A stretch of DNA of 64,000 nt from Tupaia tana (lineage: Eukaryota > Chordata > Mammalia > Scandentia > Tupaiidae): the NCBI GenBank assembly GCA_026018925.1, contig JAKSZU010000013.1, forward strand, positions 76,063,791 to 76,127,790, given 5' to 3'. Shown in pieces: positions 1 through 11,077 of this stretch (the first letter of the stretch is position 1; every line of letters begins with the position of its first letter). The notes under the pieces were generated by a model. It ran no database searches, was not told the DNA's origin, and saw nothing but the letters and a program-made list of their open reading frames with translations. The position numbers were made by a program, and so were the translations under genes.

Positions 1-25
1 TTTTTTTTTTTTTTTTTTTTTTTTT
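1..25. repeat. poly(T) tract at window edge
   Basis: An unbroken run of T opens the window. It looks like the A tail of a minus-strand retroelement, but the sequence to its right is a plus-oriented SINE body, so its parent element cannot be identified. Confidence 0.6.
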
Positions 26-31
26 AATTTT

Positions 32-203
32 GGTCATAGTGTGCTTGTGTGCCCAAGATCCCAGGAGGATGGAGAAGGGATTGTGTCGTGGCCTTCCCTC
101 TGGGGATGATTTCTCACTTTCCCTCCACTCTGTTTCCCTCTCTCTCCAGTGAACACATGTACCCTAAGGCAAAAACCTCTACCAAAAAAGAAAAAAAAAG
201 ATT
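32..203 (+). mobile_element. group A SINE, 5'-truncated
   Basis: Starts inside the body (gtgcccaagatcccaggagg), continues through the pyrimidine tract and 'ccctaaggcaaaaacctct', and ends in an A-rich tail. The tRNA-like head is absent. It lies tail-to-tail with the next SINE. Confidence 0.8.
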
Positions 204-437
204 TTTACCACAAGGTTCCATATACTCGCTATAGAGACAGATAGAGCCAGAGAGGGGAAAGTGAAAAATCAATCTCCAGAGTGGCTGGCATGCTGCATTC
301 CCTTCTCCTCCATTCTTATTTTGGAATTTTGGGCACACACACTTCCAGTATGTCAAATCACTGAGTCCAGAACTTAAACTGTGGAGTTGGCCACGTGGGA
401 TCCAACACCTTAACCAACATACCACCTGCCGGCCCTG
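204..437 (-). mobile_element. group A SINE, diverged
   Basis: Reverse-oriented copy running from the purine-rich tract through the body to the head, which ends 'accacctgccggccc'. CpG decay and small indels mark it as older than the copies at 38.9 and 58.5 kb. Confidence 0.8.
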
Positions 438-439
438 CC

Positions 440-1470
440 TCACATTTTAAGATCAGAACATAGCATGTTAATTATACATGTTAGTTATTACTATCTTTTT
501 ATTGCTGGTGCTGTGGTTCTCCAATTTGAAAGGATTTAACTGTTTCCTATTTTTATCTTTCCTTAGCACTCTGTAGTCTCAAAGCCCACATACATTTGGT
601 CAATGGATCATCAGTCTAGAAGAGTCTTGCTAATGCCTACCCTCCATTTTATTCCTGCTACCAAAGACAAAAATGCAGAAGTGTATAATACATTGGGTTC
701 CCTGCTTCAAATTAAGAACAGCTTCTAACAAGAACAATCTGATCAAGGGTTGAGTCATAGGGAGATTTGTTTGAGGAATGGTCAGATGAGAAACCAGGAA
801 TGGGTATTTGAAGGAAAACAGAAATCAGGATAATTGCTCAAAAGAAAGTAATTGACTCTTGCTGATAGTGAGGAATGATTTGCACTGCTTTGTATCTCGT
901 ATCTATACATAGGGAGGATGTGTTGAGCTTTTGAAGACAGTTTGACAGTGTTTGTTGTTTCTCTGTAACCAGTTACAGAAATAAACTCTCTTCTCCAGAC
1001 TCAGCCCCTAGTCTCATTGACTGCAAGAAGCAGCAGCTAGACAGAGTTGGCCAGTAATAATACCATTCCATAAACTCTTTCCCAAATCATTATGACAATA
1101 CTATCTTATGTTTTTCTATGCGCCCATTTTGTACATTTGTCTATCTTACATGTTCTACAGTGGCTATTGAAAGCTATCTCTAAAATGTTGAATTCTTATT
1201 TTTTATTATTCGGTCCCGATAAAAAATTAAATACAGAACAGTATTTGTTGAATAACTACACAATGTCATTGAGAAAATCACATTAGCTAACAAAAGCATT
1301 ATCAAATCACATCAAAGCTCTCAAATTTGAATTGACCTCAAGCCATTTAAGTTACATCTCCCATTTTTATGGGATGAAATATAAGCCAGGGATCAACATT
1401 TAATAATTTGCAGTACTATATCCCATAATAATGATTTACCATGATTTAGAATAGTACTGTGCATAAATAA
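440..1470. other. AT-rich sequence, nothing recognised
   Basis: No ORF, RNA gene or repeat that I can name. Short ORFs here have no family signature and stops in all frames are frequent. Confidence 0.5.
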
Positions 1471-1474
1471 TATG

Positions 1475-1585
1475 ATTTGAAGTTAAGGACTGTGGATTTC
1501 TGTACTGCTTTGACATTTCTTTACTAGGTGACCTTGTTAAAGTTATTTAACTTCTCCGAGCCTCAATCTGTCTCCTCAGAGAAGA
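1475..1585 (+). repeat. MIR fragment
   Basis: The stretch with 'aggtgaccttgttaaagtt', 'atttaacttctccgagcctc' and 'tctcctcaga' follows the MIR core (gacc-ttgggcaagttacttaacctctctgagcctcag), an ancient mammal-wide tRNA-derived SINE. Confidence 0.75.
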
Positions 1586-2225
1586 TAAACCTGGCTCTAA
1601 CTCCCAGACTTTTATAACAGATTGTTATAACCCCAGGGTAGATCTGAGTCACTAATGAAGACTTATAGCTATCAACCTTTGCTAAGATCTCTAATTTCCT
1701 TCCTAACCTGCATGAACTGATCACATTAAATATGCTTGCCATCCAAGCTTTCAAAGCAGAAATTGTGTAGTGGGATTTGGGATGCAGATATCAAAATAAG
1801 AATTATGGCTTATTCTATTGCTAACATCATCTCCTGCCACAGGTCTGGGAATTATCACCAGTGAGGTGCCACAGGTTTGAGAATCTCTTTAATACAGAAA
1901 TAAGTGATTCAGATATCTTGGGGGAGAGGGTTATTCTGTCCTATGTGGGAGCCTATGACTGTCTGTGTAGGGGAGGAAAAAGATGACAAGGCCAAAGCTC
2001 AGTTGCTCCATGAGTTTCTCTGTGATAATAAGAAACCTAGAAATAGGTGCTCTTTGTATTTGTATACCTTTACTATCCAAAGAGCCTTGTCTGCCTTCTT
2101 GTCCCAGAACATTTAATTCCGTTAAGAGTTATTACATTGATTTCTCCCCTTTTACTGTCACAGATAAATGAGGCAGGTTCATTATTGGACAACAGTTGTC
2201 CATTCCTGACAATATACCTCTTTTG
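1586..2225. other. no recognised feature
   Basis: AT-rich sequence with overlapping short ORFs on both strands. None has codon structure or motifs that support a gene. Confidence 0.5.
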
Positions 2226-2406
2226 TTTATTTATTTAATTTCTTTATTGTCAGAGGTACATGTCCTCCGTTACTTCCTCCATCAGGATTCTCTGCATCTA
2301 TGTACATTTTCCCATAGTGTTTTTCAGGCTACCTGGCTGAGATTCAAAACATACTTAGCCATGTGGAATTTAGCTCCTTTAACTACTGAGCTGCTAAGCC
2401 AGCCCA
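2226..2406 (-). mobile_element. old tRNA-like SINE
   Basis: T-rich 'tttatttatttaatttctttattgtc' tail side followed by a degraded body and a head ending 'tgctaagccagccc'. Highly diverged, so A or C membership is uncertain. Confidence 0.55.
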
Positions 2407-2777
2407 GACAACAAAACTTTCAGTAGACTGTGTTAGATTAGCAAAGTTCTTTGACTTTTTGTGTTTCTTTTGAGTTTTTATTTTTGTCTTTCTTTCTCTC
2501 CCTCCAAAACAACATTTAGATAGTGAATACTTCTCAATATAGATTTGTTTCATTGCAGTTGTGATGAGACAGCAAACTAAATTATATTTTAAAACGCTGT
2601 AAATTCTAAAGTTTTAAGACATTCCTATTCTAATACTAGTGACAATTCAAAAAGATACATGATTACATAATCTAAAAGAAATGGTATAATCTAAAAGAAA
2701 TCATTGACTATATTATCTTTTTTCATTAGAGTTAAAAAAAATGGATTCTGACATTCCTAAGTCTATGTTAATTGATG
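2407..2777. other. AT-rich sequence, nothing recognised
   Basis: No gene or nameable repeat. A short motif 'taatctaaaagaaat' occurs twice in tandem near 2,670-2,700. Confidence 0.4.
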
Positions 2778-2786
2778 TGCCCACAT

Positions 2787-3052
2787 TTTTTTTTTTTTTT
2801 TGAGAGGTTTTTTGCTATAGAGTGCGTGCACTCGCCTGAAAGACGGAGAGAGACAGAGACAGAAAGCGAGAAATCACCCCCCAGGGCGGATGGCCACGCT
2901 GCAATCCCTTCTCCTCCATTCTCCTGTCAAGATCTTGGGCATGCACGCACACGTGCTCAGCGTGAGTTTAAGCCACCAAAGTCCAGGACTTGAACCACAG
3001 CCGACTACATGGGAGTCCAGCAACATAGCCATTACGCTAACTGTTGGTCCCT
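2787..3052 (-). mobile_element. group A SINE, full length, nested
   Basis: Poly(T), 'gagaggttttttgctatag', purine tract, body and complete head ending in the complement of 'gggaccaacagttagcg'. It appears to sit inside the T-rich tail of the next SINE: 'cccacat-tttt' left of this element matches 'cccacatatttt' right of the next one, as expected if that pair is the TSD of the older, outer element. Confidence 0.85.
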
Positions 3053-3061
3053 CTTCTTTCT

Positions 3062-3296
3062 TTTTTATTTGCCAGAGGGCACATGCAGCCATTGGAAAGA
3101 CAGAGAAAGAGAAAGAGAGAAAATGAGAAACCAACCCCCATGAGAGGTATTCATGCTACAATCCTTTCTTGTCCATTTCTCCCTCCTGGGCATGCACACA
3201 TAGGTTCCTGATATGTTTTGCAAGACACAGGGTCCAGGACTAGAACTGTGCAGTTGGCCATGGGTTCCACCAACCTTATCCACCATGCTACAAGCT
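3062..3296 (-). mobile_element. group A SINE, older host of nested copy
   Basis: 'tttttatttgccagagggcacatgc' through 'gctacaagctgccc'. More diverged than the copy inserted in its tail. Confidence 0.8.
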
Positions 3297-3965
3297 GCCC
3301 CACATATTTTATTCAGATGAAAAGACTGAGTACATGATGTACTAAGTAAGATCTAGGTTCTTTGATCAAAAACCACATACTTTTACCCTATCTTATTTTA
3401 CTTCTCCATGGTTGATATTTTAGCAAGTGTTTTTCCAAGGAATTTGCTCAACAACTGAGAATTTACCTCCCTTATTGTCTTCATGTGAATCTTAGCATTA
3501 AATGTCAACTGTCTTCTCTCAGTTAATGAAACAGGGTAATATTAATTTTCTTGGATAGTATGAATAAGGTGATAGGTCCAGACACAATGTCCGTTTCTTG
3601 TCCTTTTCAGGCAAATTTGTCTTATTCCTTCCTCTTCTAAACTCCTATAATACCTTAGGTTCATCTCTACTGAATATATTATTTCATGAATTTCAATTAT
3701 TTACATACCTTCTTGTCATTTTGGGGACACTGGAATGTTGTGGAATGAATAGAGTATAGTATAAATATGTAAGATCACTTACATTCTCTTTAAAATTCTG
3801 CTGAGACTTTGCTTTTCTATATTTCACTGTATTGCACAAGGATACCAAAGGTAATTGTCTTTCTGAGCAAGTATGTACTTTAAATGGAATGAATCATACT
3901 TTCTGGAACTACGGCTCATATTTTACTAGCCCAGAAAGTTAGTTTTAAAGAAAACAAAATAAAAC
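3297..3965. other. unannotated AT-rich sequence
   Basis: About 3,310-3,380 ('gaaaagactgagtacatgat', then 'taagatctaggttctttgatc') resembles a worn MIR in minus orientation. The rest is unrecognised. Confidence 0.35.
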
Positions 3966-3967
3966 TA

Positions 3968-4185
3968 CTCATGAGGGTGCAGCCAAGGCAATACATGCTG
4001 GTTGATGCTTCTACTTGGCAGACAGGTCACATTTGAGACCTGGATTTAATCTCCTGCCCACCCTATGAGCTGGGCATGGTGACTGTGCTTTTAATTCTGG
4101 TTACTCAGGAGGCTGAGGTAGGAGGATCACAATATAGAAAGACCTTATCTAAAAAAATAAATAAATAAAAAAAGAAGAAGAAGAA
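3968..4185 (+). mobile_element. composite SINE: tRNA-like head plus 7SL monomer
   Basis: The left part holds a B-box-like 'ggatttaatctcc'. From about 4,070 the sequence follows the 5' Alu domain of 7SL RNA ('gagctgggcatggtg', 'ggttactcaggaggctgagg', 'aggaggatcac') and ends in an A-rich tail with aaataaataaataaa. Head-then-7SL order resembles composite SINEs described in tree shrews and galagos. The two-part reading is from pattern only. Confidence 0.65.
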
Positions 4186-4189
4186 AGTC

Positions 4190-4802
4190 ATGGATCATGT
4201 TAGATTTAACTCATTGTAAAACATGCTAGTTAATGTTAGCATAATTCCCATAATTCCCATTTACTGCTCTCTAAAGTACAATGCATTCATCAAAAACCTT
4301 GATGAGAGGTATCTTACAATGATGAGAATGTCAGGATAGATTTAGTTTTTATCACTCAGTTGATGGAGGACAGTACAAATGAAGCCAATATTAGCAATTG
4401 GTTTTCCTTTATGATCCGGTTAATTTTACCTGAACAATTTGGCAGAGATGCATGATCCCAGACCCTCTGACTAATATTTACTAGACAGATCATACAGAGA
4501 TCAGACCTCCCAGTTAACTATAATACACTTGTTCTCCTTATTGATTTTCACTGACATCCTCCCAATGATCTGTAGCCTCATTAATAGTTACATTCATATT
4601 AATCAATCAACAATAACTCATGGGAAAGAATAGACAAATAGACATTTATGGTACTCCCATGTCCTTGGGCACTTTGACTTCTATGTGAATTCCTTCATGG
4701 AGTTGTGTCTCCTGGTTCTGAAGGTTATAAAGAGTTATTTAATCCATGTATGCTCCCCAAACTCAAGGGTTTATGATGTTTTTCTGATAGTTTCCCAAGG
4801 CC
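4190..4802. other. no recognised feature
   Basis: AT-rich sequence without coding signal or a repeat I can name. Confidence 0.45.
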
Positions 4803-5074
4803 TCCTATAGTTTTTGTTTGTTTGTTTATTTGTTTGTTTTTCCAAAGAGCACAGGTGCTTATCAGAGACAGAGACAAAGAGAGGGAGAAAAGAGGAAGAA
4901 AATACCCTCCCGTTGGAAATGGTCACTCCACAATCCCAACATTTCTCTCTCTTATCAGGATTCAAGGCATGCAGACACATTTCTCAAACTGCTCTGTCTG
5001 GGACTCAAACTATGGCTCTGCTATGTGGGATCTCGCTGCCCTAACCACCAGACCATAAAGCTGACTCCACCCTA
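4803..5074 (-). mobile_element. group A SINE, diverged
   Basis: Starts with a T-rich (tttg)n tail, then the purine tract 'agagacagagacaaagagag', the body and a head region ending near 'ataaagctgactcca'. Confidence 0.75.
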
Positions 5075-5118
5075 CATCAGAGGCCAGTGACATAACCAAT
5101 ACACCATCTGCTGATCCC
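5075..5118 (-). mobile_element. SINE head fragment
   Basis: 'gccagtgacataaccaatac' and 'accatctgctgatcccc' are the complement of a SINE head only. It directly follows another SINE head, so this is either a remnant or one half of a dimer. Confidence 0.55.
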
Positions 5119-5224
5119 CAAATAATTGTTCTTAATCTCATTATTAAACTTAATATAAATGCCAAAATCAATCTTGGATGTAAGATATATAATATAAAAC
5201 ATATTTAAATGATTATAAAATACA

Positions 5225-6020
5225 TGTCATATCAAAAAAACTTTGAAATATGTGAGGAAAGGAGAGAAAAGTGTCACAGGAAAAGCAAAAGTCAATAGAA
5301 ACTACTTGTTTTAAAGAGGTGTAATAGAAAGGATACCATTTCACTTTAAACAGTGACATTTAGAGAAACATAAAGTAAAGAACACATGGTCATGTCTGTG
5401 ATAGGAATAAAAAGACAGATCAATGCAACAAGATAGGAAATACAAAACTACCCAAGAATATAATAAACTTAGCTTATGACAAAGGTGACATTTTATATCA
5501 GATGGGAGAAAATGATGGATGTTTTAATGAATGCTTTGGGGACAAATGGCTAGCCATTTGGAGAGAAAAGTAACATTAGATTCAGACTGCACATCATACA
5601 TAACAGTAAGTGCCAGATAAATTAAAACTTTAAATGTAAAAAATGAAACCTTTTCTGGAAGAAAATATTATTGAAAAGGAATCACATCTCAGTACAATGC
5701 AGCATGTTTAAGCATGACACCAGAGACAGAAAAATCAAACAAAATAAGAAAATAAATAGAACAATGCTAGATGAATATTTAAGATTTTATGTCCCCCAAA
5801 AAGGCATCATTAACAAAATACAAATGCAAACTGAAAACACATTTGTAACATATATACCAAAGGAATTTACATCTCAAAATGTAGTTCTTGCATTTAGTAA
5901 ACATAAATAAATTGAGCAATGGACAAAAACTTAAGACAAACTGCAAAAAATAGAGAAATACAAAAGTATAATAAAACTAAGTAAAATGTTTCAATCTCAT
6001 AAACAATTTAAAAAGTAAAA
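5225..6020 (+). mobile_element. old L1 ORF2 3' region, degraded
   Basis: The order of remnants (acagatcaatgcaacaagat, 'taaattaaaactttaaatgt', 'tttctggaagaaaatatt', later 'aaggaatttacatctcaaa') follows the C-terminal end of L1 ORF2 on the plus strand, with many stops and indels. Non-autonomous and far older than the L1 at 13.3 kb. Boundaries are approximate. Confidence 0.65.
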
Positions 6021-6024
6021 TGGG

Positions 6025-6275
6025 GGCCAGCAGGTAGTGTGGTGGTTAAAACCCTGGATTTCCACGTAGCTGACTGCATTTCAAGCCCCAGACCTGGTGG
6101 CTTGAATCTCACGCTGAGTATGTGTATGTTTGCCCAAAATTCTGAGAGGAGACTAAGAAGAATGGATTATGACTTGGCCCTTCCCCCTTCAGGGCGTGAT
6201 TCTTCACTTTCCCTCTCTCTATCTCTGTCTCTCTTCATTGAGCACAAATGCCCTATGACAATTAAAAAAAAAGGA
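6025..6275 (+). mobile_element. group A SINE
   Basis: 'ggggccagcaggtagtgtgg' head, B box degraded to 'atttcaagccc', body, pyrimidine tract, 'ccctatgacaattaaaaaaa' tail. The older head type has 'gtgtggtggttaa' where young copies have 'gcgtaatggctat'. Confidence 0.85.
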
Positions 6276-6730
6276 TGACTTTTGACCTTGGACTGTAAGA
6301 ATAGTCATATAGAACACCCAACATCCAGTTTTTTTAGAGATTTTTTTTTCTACATAGATTATTTCCAAATTTTTATAGAATTTATTACCTCAAAGAGAAG
6401 TGATGCTAAGGGAAAAATAAGAAATACTGAAATTATTGAATCCTCAGGAAAGTTATGACATATTTTTGCATAGAAGAAGAAGTCATGACTTTCCCAACAT
6501 CCTAATACTTCTCATTGAATACTGGCCTGGCAGTACCAAAGAAGTCACAAATTCAGGTGTCTGAAATTTGAACCACCACAGGAAAACTGAGTTAAAGAAA
6601 TGAGGTTCAATGCAGTTGTTAGTTATTATACCGCCTTCCCAAAACAGGAGTTGGGCCCTTAAAAAGGAGGGCTTTTTATAGAGATAAATAAGATCAGTAA
6701 AATAAAATAGAGACAAAATGAATTCAATTC
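6276..6730. other. no recognised feature
   Basis: Intervening AT-rich sequence between two SINEs with no supported gene or repeat. Confidence 0.45.
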
Positions 6731-6731
6731 A

Positions 6732-6990
6732 GGGCTAGCAGGGGGTGTGGAGGTTAAGGTGGCTGGATCGCACATGGCCAACTGTGTGGTTCAAGTACTG
6801 GACCTGGCTCAATAAAGATGCTAAGTTTGTGTGTGGTGTGCCCAAAATCTGAAGAGGAGAATGGAAGAGAAGGAATTTTGGCTTGGCCATTCCACCTGGA
6901 GGATGATTTCTCACTTTCTCTTTCTGTCTCTCTATCTCTCTCTTGCAAGTGCAAATGCTCTATAGCAATTAACATTTAAAAAGCAAAAAG
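6732..6990 (+). mobile_element. group A SINE
   Basis: Head 'gggctagcagggggtgtgg', complete body and pyrimidine tract, tail from 'tatagcaattaacatttaaa'. Confidence 0.85.
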
Positions 6991-7164
6991 AAAGAATTTA
7001 ACTCATATAAAACCCTCGATTACTTACTATATTGTAGAATATGGTGGACATTCATTTTGTAGATACATGTGACTCTTTAAATTTATATTTACATTAATTA
7101 AAATTCAATAAAGTCCAAAATTAAGTTTAACTGCCATAATAGCAAATTTCAAAAGCTTTCTAGG

Positions 7165-7860
7165 GTTTAGGACATACTACCCCAAAATATGGTATCCCAG
7201 TCTTTGCAAAAACAGCATAGGCAGGACAGTCACACTCACCTTCTTCTATCCCTTCTCCCTTGCAGCAGATCATAAGACCTTCATTTGAAGGTCATGTGAT
7301 AGTGTAGTAGCACCAACTGGACTCACACGAGAAAAATCCCAGGTTCATTTCTTGGGGACTTCTTGAGCATGCCAGATGCACACATGTATGCCACTTACCT
7401 GGCTGAATTGCAGTATGAAGAACCTGTTGGGGGTACCTGTCTTTCTCTCTTTGTTTCTCATGGAATAAATAAATAAACTTAAAACAATCAAACAAAAGAT
7501 TCATTTGAAAAGGACCCTTTCTACACCTAGAGGAAAGGAATAATAACCTTATGTCTAAAGACATAGAGAAGAACATGACCAGGAAGGCCTTGCCAATCAA
7601 GCTCTCACAGTTTATTTCCTTTATATCATACCCCCTTTGTGCAGACATATATTTCATGATTATGCACCTCTTCATCAAACCCAAGCAAAAATAATACCTA
7701 TTTTTTGGGGTCTTCATTATGAAGGCCTCCTTATGAAAGGTCCCATGTTGCATGAACATTATATTAAATAAATGTGTAGGGTTTTCTCTTGATAATCTGT
7801 CTTTGTTATAAGGGCCTCAGTCTTCAGTCTACTGATGACTGAGGAAAAGAAATATTCCCT
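7165..7860 (+). mobile_element. solo LTR, class I endogenous retrovirus type, split by a SINE
   Basis: The left part begins 'taggacatactaccccaaaa'. The right part ends with a polyadenylation region 'attaaataaatgtg' and a U5-like 'ttctcttgataatctgtctt', a common pattern of mammalian class I LTRs. The LTR is divided at 7,280-7,509 by a group B SINE with a 10-bp TSD. No gag, pol or env sequence adjoins it. Ends are approximate and the family is not named. Confidence 0.55.
7290..7499 (+). mobile_element. group B SINE inside an LTR
   Basis: Head 'gatagtgtagtagcaccaac' with B-box-like 'caggttcatttc', body, 'ctttctctctttgtttctc' and the group's 'atggaataaataaataaact' end. A direct repeat 'ttcatttgaa' at 7,280-7,289 and 7,500-7,509 is the TSD, which proves insertion into the surrounding LTR. 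Confidence 0.8.
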
Positions 7861-7869
7861 CCCCTGTAC

Positions 7870-8050
7870 ACTCAACAGTCACATGTGGCTACCATATTGG
7901 ACGATATAGAGAGATCACATTTTCATGATTGTATTCAACTAACCATCACTGCTCTATATAAAGCCTTTCTGAATAAAGGTCCAGATTGAATAAATAATAA
8001 CATAAGGTTGCACCAAACCTTGAACAAATCTGTCATCTATTGAACCTACT
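7870..8050. other. no recognised feature
   Basis: Unassigned sequence between the LTR and an L2 end. It contains 'aaagcctttctgaataaagg' but no convincing gene. Confidence 0.4.
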
Positions 8051-8054
8051 TGTT

Positions 8055-8140
8055 AGTATGTCTGTTTTCCTTACTGGATTCTAAGCTCCTTGAGGGTAAG
8101 GGACAAGTCTGACTTGTAAGTATGAATTTACCACAGGAGC
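8055..8140 (+). repeat. L2 3' fragment
   Basis: 'actggattctaagctccttg' followed by 'agggtaagggacaagtctg' matches the conserved L2 3' end (ctgtgagctccttgagggcagggac). Confidence 0.7.
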
Positions 8141-8925
8141 AATCTCTTAAAAAAGATTTAAGAAATGTTTGTTGATATAGAGAATTGTTTAGAGGAAGCA
8201 GTACAAAATTTTCTCAAGAGGACATAAATAAGGAAGAAATTAGTGTGCTATTTGCTGCTTGTCTCTGCTTAATCTCTTATTTCTGCCAATCCAAAGTGTA
8301 TCAATTGACTTTGAAGCACCTCTAATGCAGGAAAATGATTAGTCTCTTCAGAAATATGCAAATAGACTCTAAAACCATTCCTGCATTTCACATCAATCCT
8401 TCATTCTAATTCAAAGCAGGAAAAGGACATTTCCTCTGCCTTGGTACTTCTAGTTTCTGCATTATGATGGAAGCACTAATCTTTGTGTCCCATGCAAAAT
8501 AAGGGTAAAAAAGGCATTAGGTTCATGATTACATATCAATTATTCTTTATGATCTATATAATAAAATGCCATCTGGCAATTTGGAAAAACTTCAACCATA
8601 GTAACAAAGGTTGAACACCAGAGTCAAATAAACTCTCATGCATCCAACAATGCAGTTAGCAGCTCTGGGGCCTTCTACATAACCAGTAAAAAACAGGTGG
8701 CTTGAAAAACACATGCATATTAAGGTTGACTTTGATTCCCTGACCCACCACTCACAAGTCATTTTCATCTGTGAGTTCAATTCTGTTCTTGCAAGTACCA
8801 ACAACACTAAAAGACAAGGAGGCCACTTTCACCTCAACCTAACCAAAGGAACTAATAGCGTCAGTTAGCAAGTGACAACTGAATTAATTGTGATAACTAT
8901 CTCATGCTCTTAATTAAGACTTTTT
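8141..8925. other. no recognised feature
   Basis: About 780 bp with no gene. Short ORFs lack motifs. Composition is slightly less AT-rich than its flanks. Confidence 0.45.
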
Positions 8926-8941
8926 AAAAATACTTATTTCT

Positions 8942-9167
8942 GGGACCAGCAGTTAGCATAATGGCTATGTCGCTGGACTGCCATGTAGCCAACCATGGTT
9001 CGAGTCCCAGACCCAGTGGTTTAGACTCACACCGGGTGCATGTGCATGCGTGCCCAATATCCTGAGAGGAGAATGGAGGAGAAGGGATTGCAGTGTGGCC
9101 ATCGCCCTTGGAGGGTGATTTCTCTCTTTCTGTATCTCTGTCTTTCTGGCAAGTGCATGCACCCTAT

Positions 9168-9207
<40 letters not shown>
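8942..9207 (+). mobile_element. group A SINE, young, long A tail
   Basis: 'gggaccagcagttagcataa' head, full body and an A run of more than 30. The flanking copy of 'aaaatacttatttct' (8,927-8,941) recurs at 9,241-9,255, so the target duplication is 15 bp and the tail extends to about 9,240. Confidence 0.9.
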
Positions 9208-9209
<2 letters not shown>

Positions 9210-9261
9210 CTCTCCAATTAAAAAAAAAAATTCTTTAATTAAAATACTTATTTCTTTTATT

Positions 9262-9406
9262 TATCATTATTATTTTTAATTTGACCAGAGCTAGACACAA
9301 AGAGAGAGAGAAAGCAAGAAAGCAAGCCACCAGGTCCAGGACTGAAACCATAGTCAGCTATGTGGGAATCAAGCAGCTTTAACCACCAATCCATCTGCAG
9401 GCCCTA
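9262..9406 (-). mobile_element. group C SINE
   Basis: Short reverse copy: 'ttaatttgaccagag', purine tract, 'aagcaagccaccaggtccag', complement of the tRNA-like head ending 'atctgcaggccct'. The body segment of group A is missing, which defines group C. Confidence 0.75.
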
Positions 9407-9409
9407 AGA

Positions 9410-10055
9410 CCATTTTTTCTTTTTTATTGTAAAGAAGTACCTCAATGGCAGAAGAAAATTAATATATGGCCTAAAGAAATATAAAGACATTTACCAAACC
9501 AGGTTTGCTTATCTTATGCTTTTTTTTTTAATTATGTGAACTTTCCTTCAACTTCAGAGAATATATGGGCTGTTTTATTATCAAAGTAATGTCTTAAGTT
9601 ATTTACCAACGGGACAAAATGACTTACTTGTCTTGGCTAATGTAACAAGAATATTGCATATGGTCTTTTCAATTTTAGTAAATTGTGTTGAATTGAAGGA
9701 CGCTGACACCTTGTATCAGATTTAACATGCAGATAATTTATCTGTTCTGTTTGGCATCATTATATATTTTGAAAACTCAGACACATGTAAATATGTGGAT
9801 ATAGATAGCAGCATTTTAAACACTGCTTTATGAGCCCTCGCATGATAATCACTAAGGAAAGATCCTTGAAATACTTCCATAGAAATATACTGTTACAGTG
9901 CTTTACAGTTCCTGGTAGTAAATATTGGTGTTGGCCTTAACTTCTACAGAGTGCTAATTGCTGATGTCATGTGATGAATGGAAAGGATCCCTGATCCAGT
10001 ATTTCCTTTCCTTTGTTTTGTTTGTTTTTATAACAGTATGTGAACCACAAGCGAA

Positions 10056-10108
<53 letters not shown>

Positions 10109-10285
10109 TATTTATATGTATAAAACATTCTTATCACAAAAAAACATTGGAAAAAAAACTCTGAACCAAGAATAAAAGCCATTGATGATGACACTCTTTT
10201 TATTTGTTACTACTATAAATTTAGCTCAGTAATTGAGTTGAATTCCTAGTGACTAATAGTCAATATGAACAAATATCTCTTTATA
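9410..10285. other. AT-rich sequence with a TA microsatellite
   Basis: No gene. Its only notable content is the TA repeat at 10,061-10,107. Confidence 0.45.
10061..10107. repeat. (TA)n then (CA)n microsatellite
   Basis: About 20 uninterrupted TA units followed by acacacac. Confidence 0.95.
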
Positions 10286-10299
10286 ATTCTAAAATTTTA

Positions 10300-10365
10300 T
10301 TTTTAGTTTGTAGAATAGTGCCTGGCGCATAATAGGTCTCAATAAATGTTATCAATGTACCAATA
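10300..10365 (+). repeat. L2 or MIR 3' end
   Basis: 'tagtgcctggcgcataatag' and 'gtctcaataaatgtt' is the shared 3' signature of L2 and MIR (agtgcctggcacatagtaggtgctcaataaatg). Confidence 0.75.
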
Positions 10366-10369
10366 ATAG

Positions 10370-11065
10370 AGTCCTAATATGTACAATAAAATATGTACCA
10401 TTCATGGTTTAATTTATTGTGCTTAAGTCTCAAATGATATCTGCTAAAGTTAAAGATAAAACAGAGCTGAGGAGTAGTTGAAGTTGTAAAAACAGATTTT
10501 ATTAAAAATCTATTGTAATAGGAGAAAAGAGACTTCAGTATAGAACTGGGTTTACGTCCAAATCCACCATGAACATAGGGGACCCTACTCTTGACAGGCC
10601 CAACTATGAGAATGGTAGCTCAAATCCAATTCATCATACACCTGAAAGAACTTGTGCTTTCGTTTAAAGTGTGTTTAATGGGGTGGTTAAATTGTGAACA
10701 GATATCTACTTAGACCACAGTGTAATGAGATGGGAAATGATTTTGAAAGCTTGTGCTAAAGCCATGTAAATTTCATGGCTGGTGGAAGGTACAAATCAAA
10801 ATCTTGAACACAGGATTGAATTGCTATTGTCTGTCAAAGATGAAAAGAATGCGTCACAGTTAAGAGTAGAAAACACAGGAGAGTCAGTACACGGTTTCCC
10901 ACACTGGCCTATTTAGTGATAAAACTCTCTCCTTGATAAGTCAGCTGTCTCTGAAGTGTTGCCCAATTTTACCAAGTATCCTGCTAAGCTGGTTTAATCA
11001 GAATCCTTTCTTCTGATGTTTTCTCTGAGTCATGTTCCATCCACTGACTCCTTACCCTGAGAGTT
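10370..11065. other. no recognised feature
   Basis: About 700 bp unassigned and mostly free of young repeats. Confidence 0.45.
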
Positions 11066-11077
11066 ATAAGACATTTC

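Noticed and set aside
30-437. Inverted repeat at the window start
   Set aside because: It is only two independent SINEs lying tail to tail; they differ in length and divergence and share no unique flanks.
7292-7759. 155-codon reverse ORF
   Set aside because: It spans an LTR and a group B SINE antisense. No protein signature; chance frame.
10061-10107. CRISPR-like or regulatory array
   Set aside because: Simple TA microsatellite. No repeat-spacer structure exists anywhere in the window.
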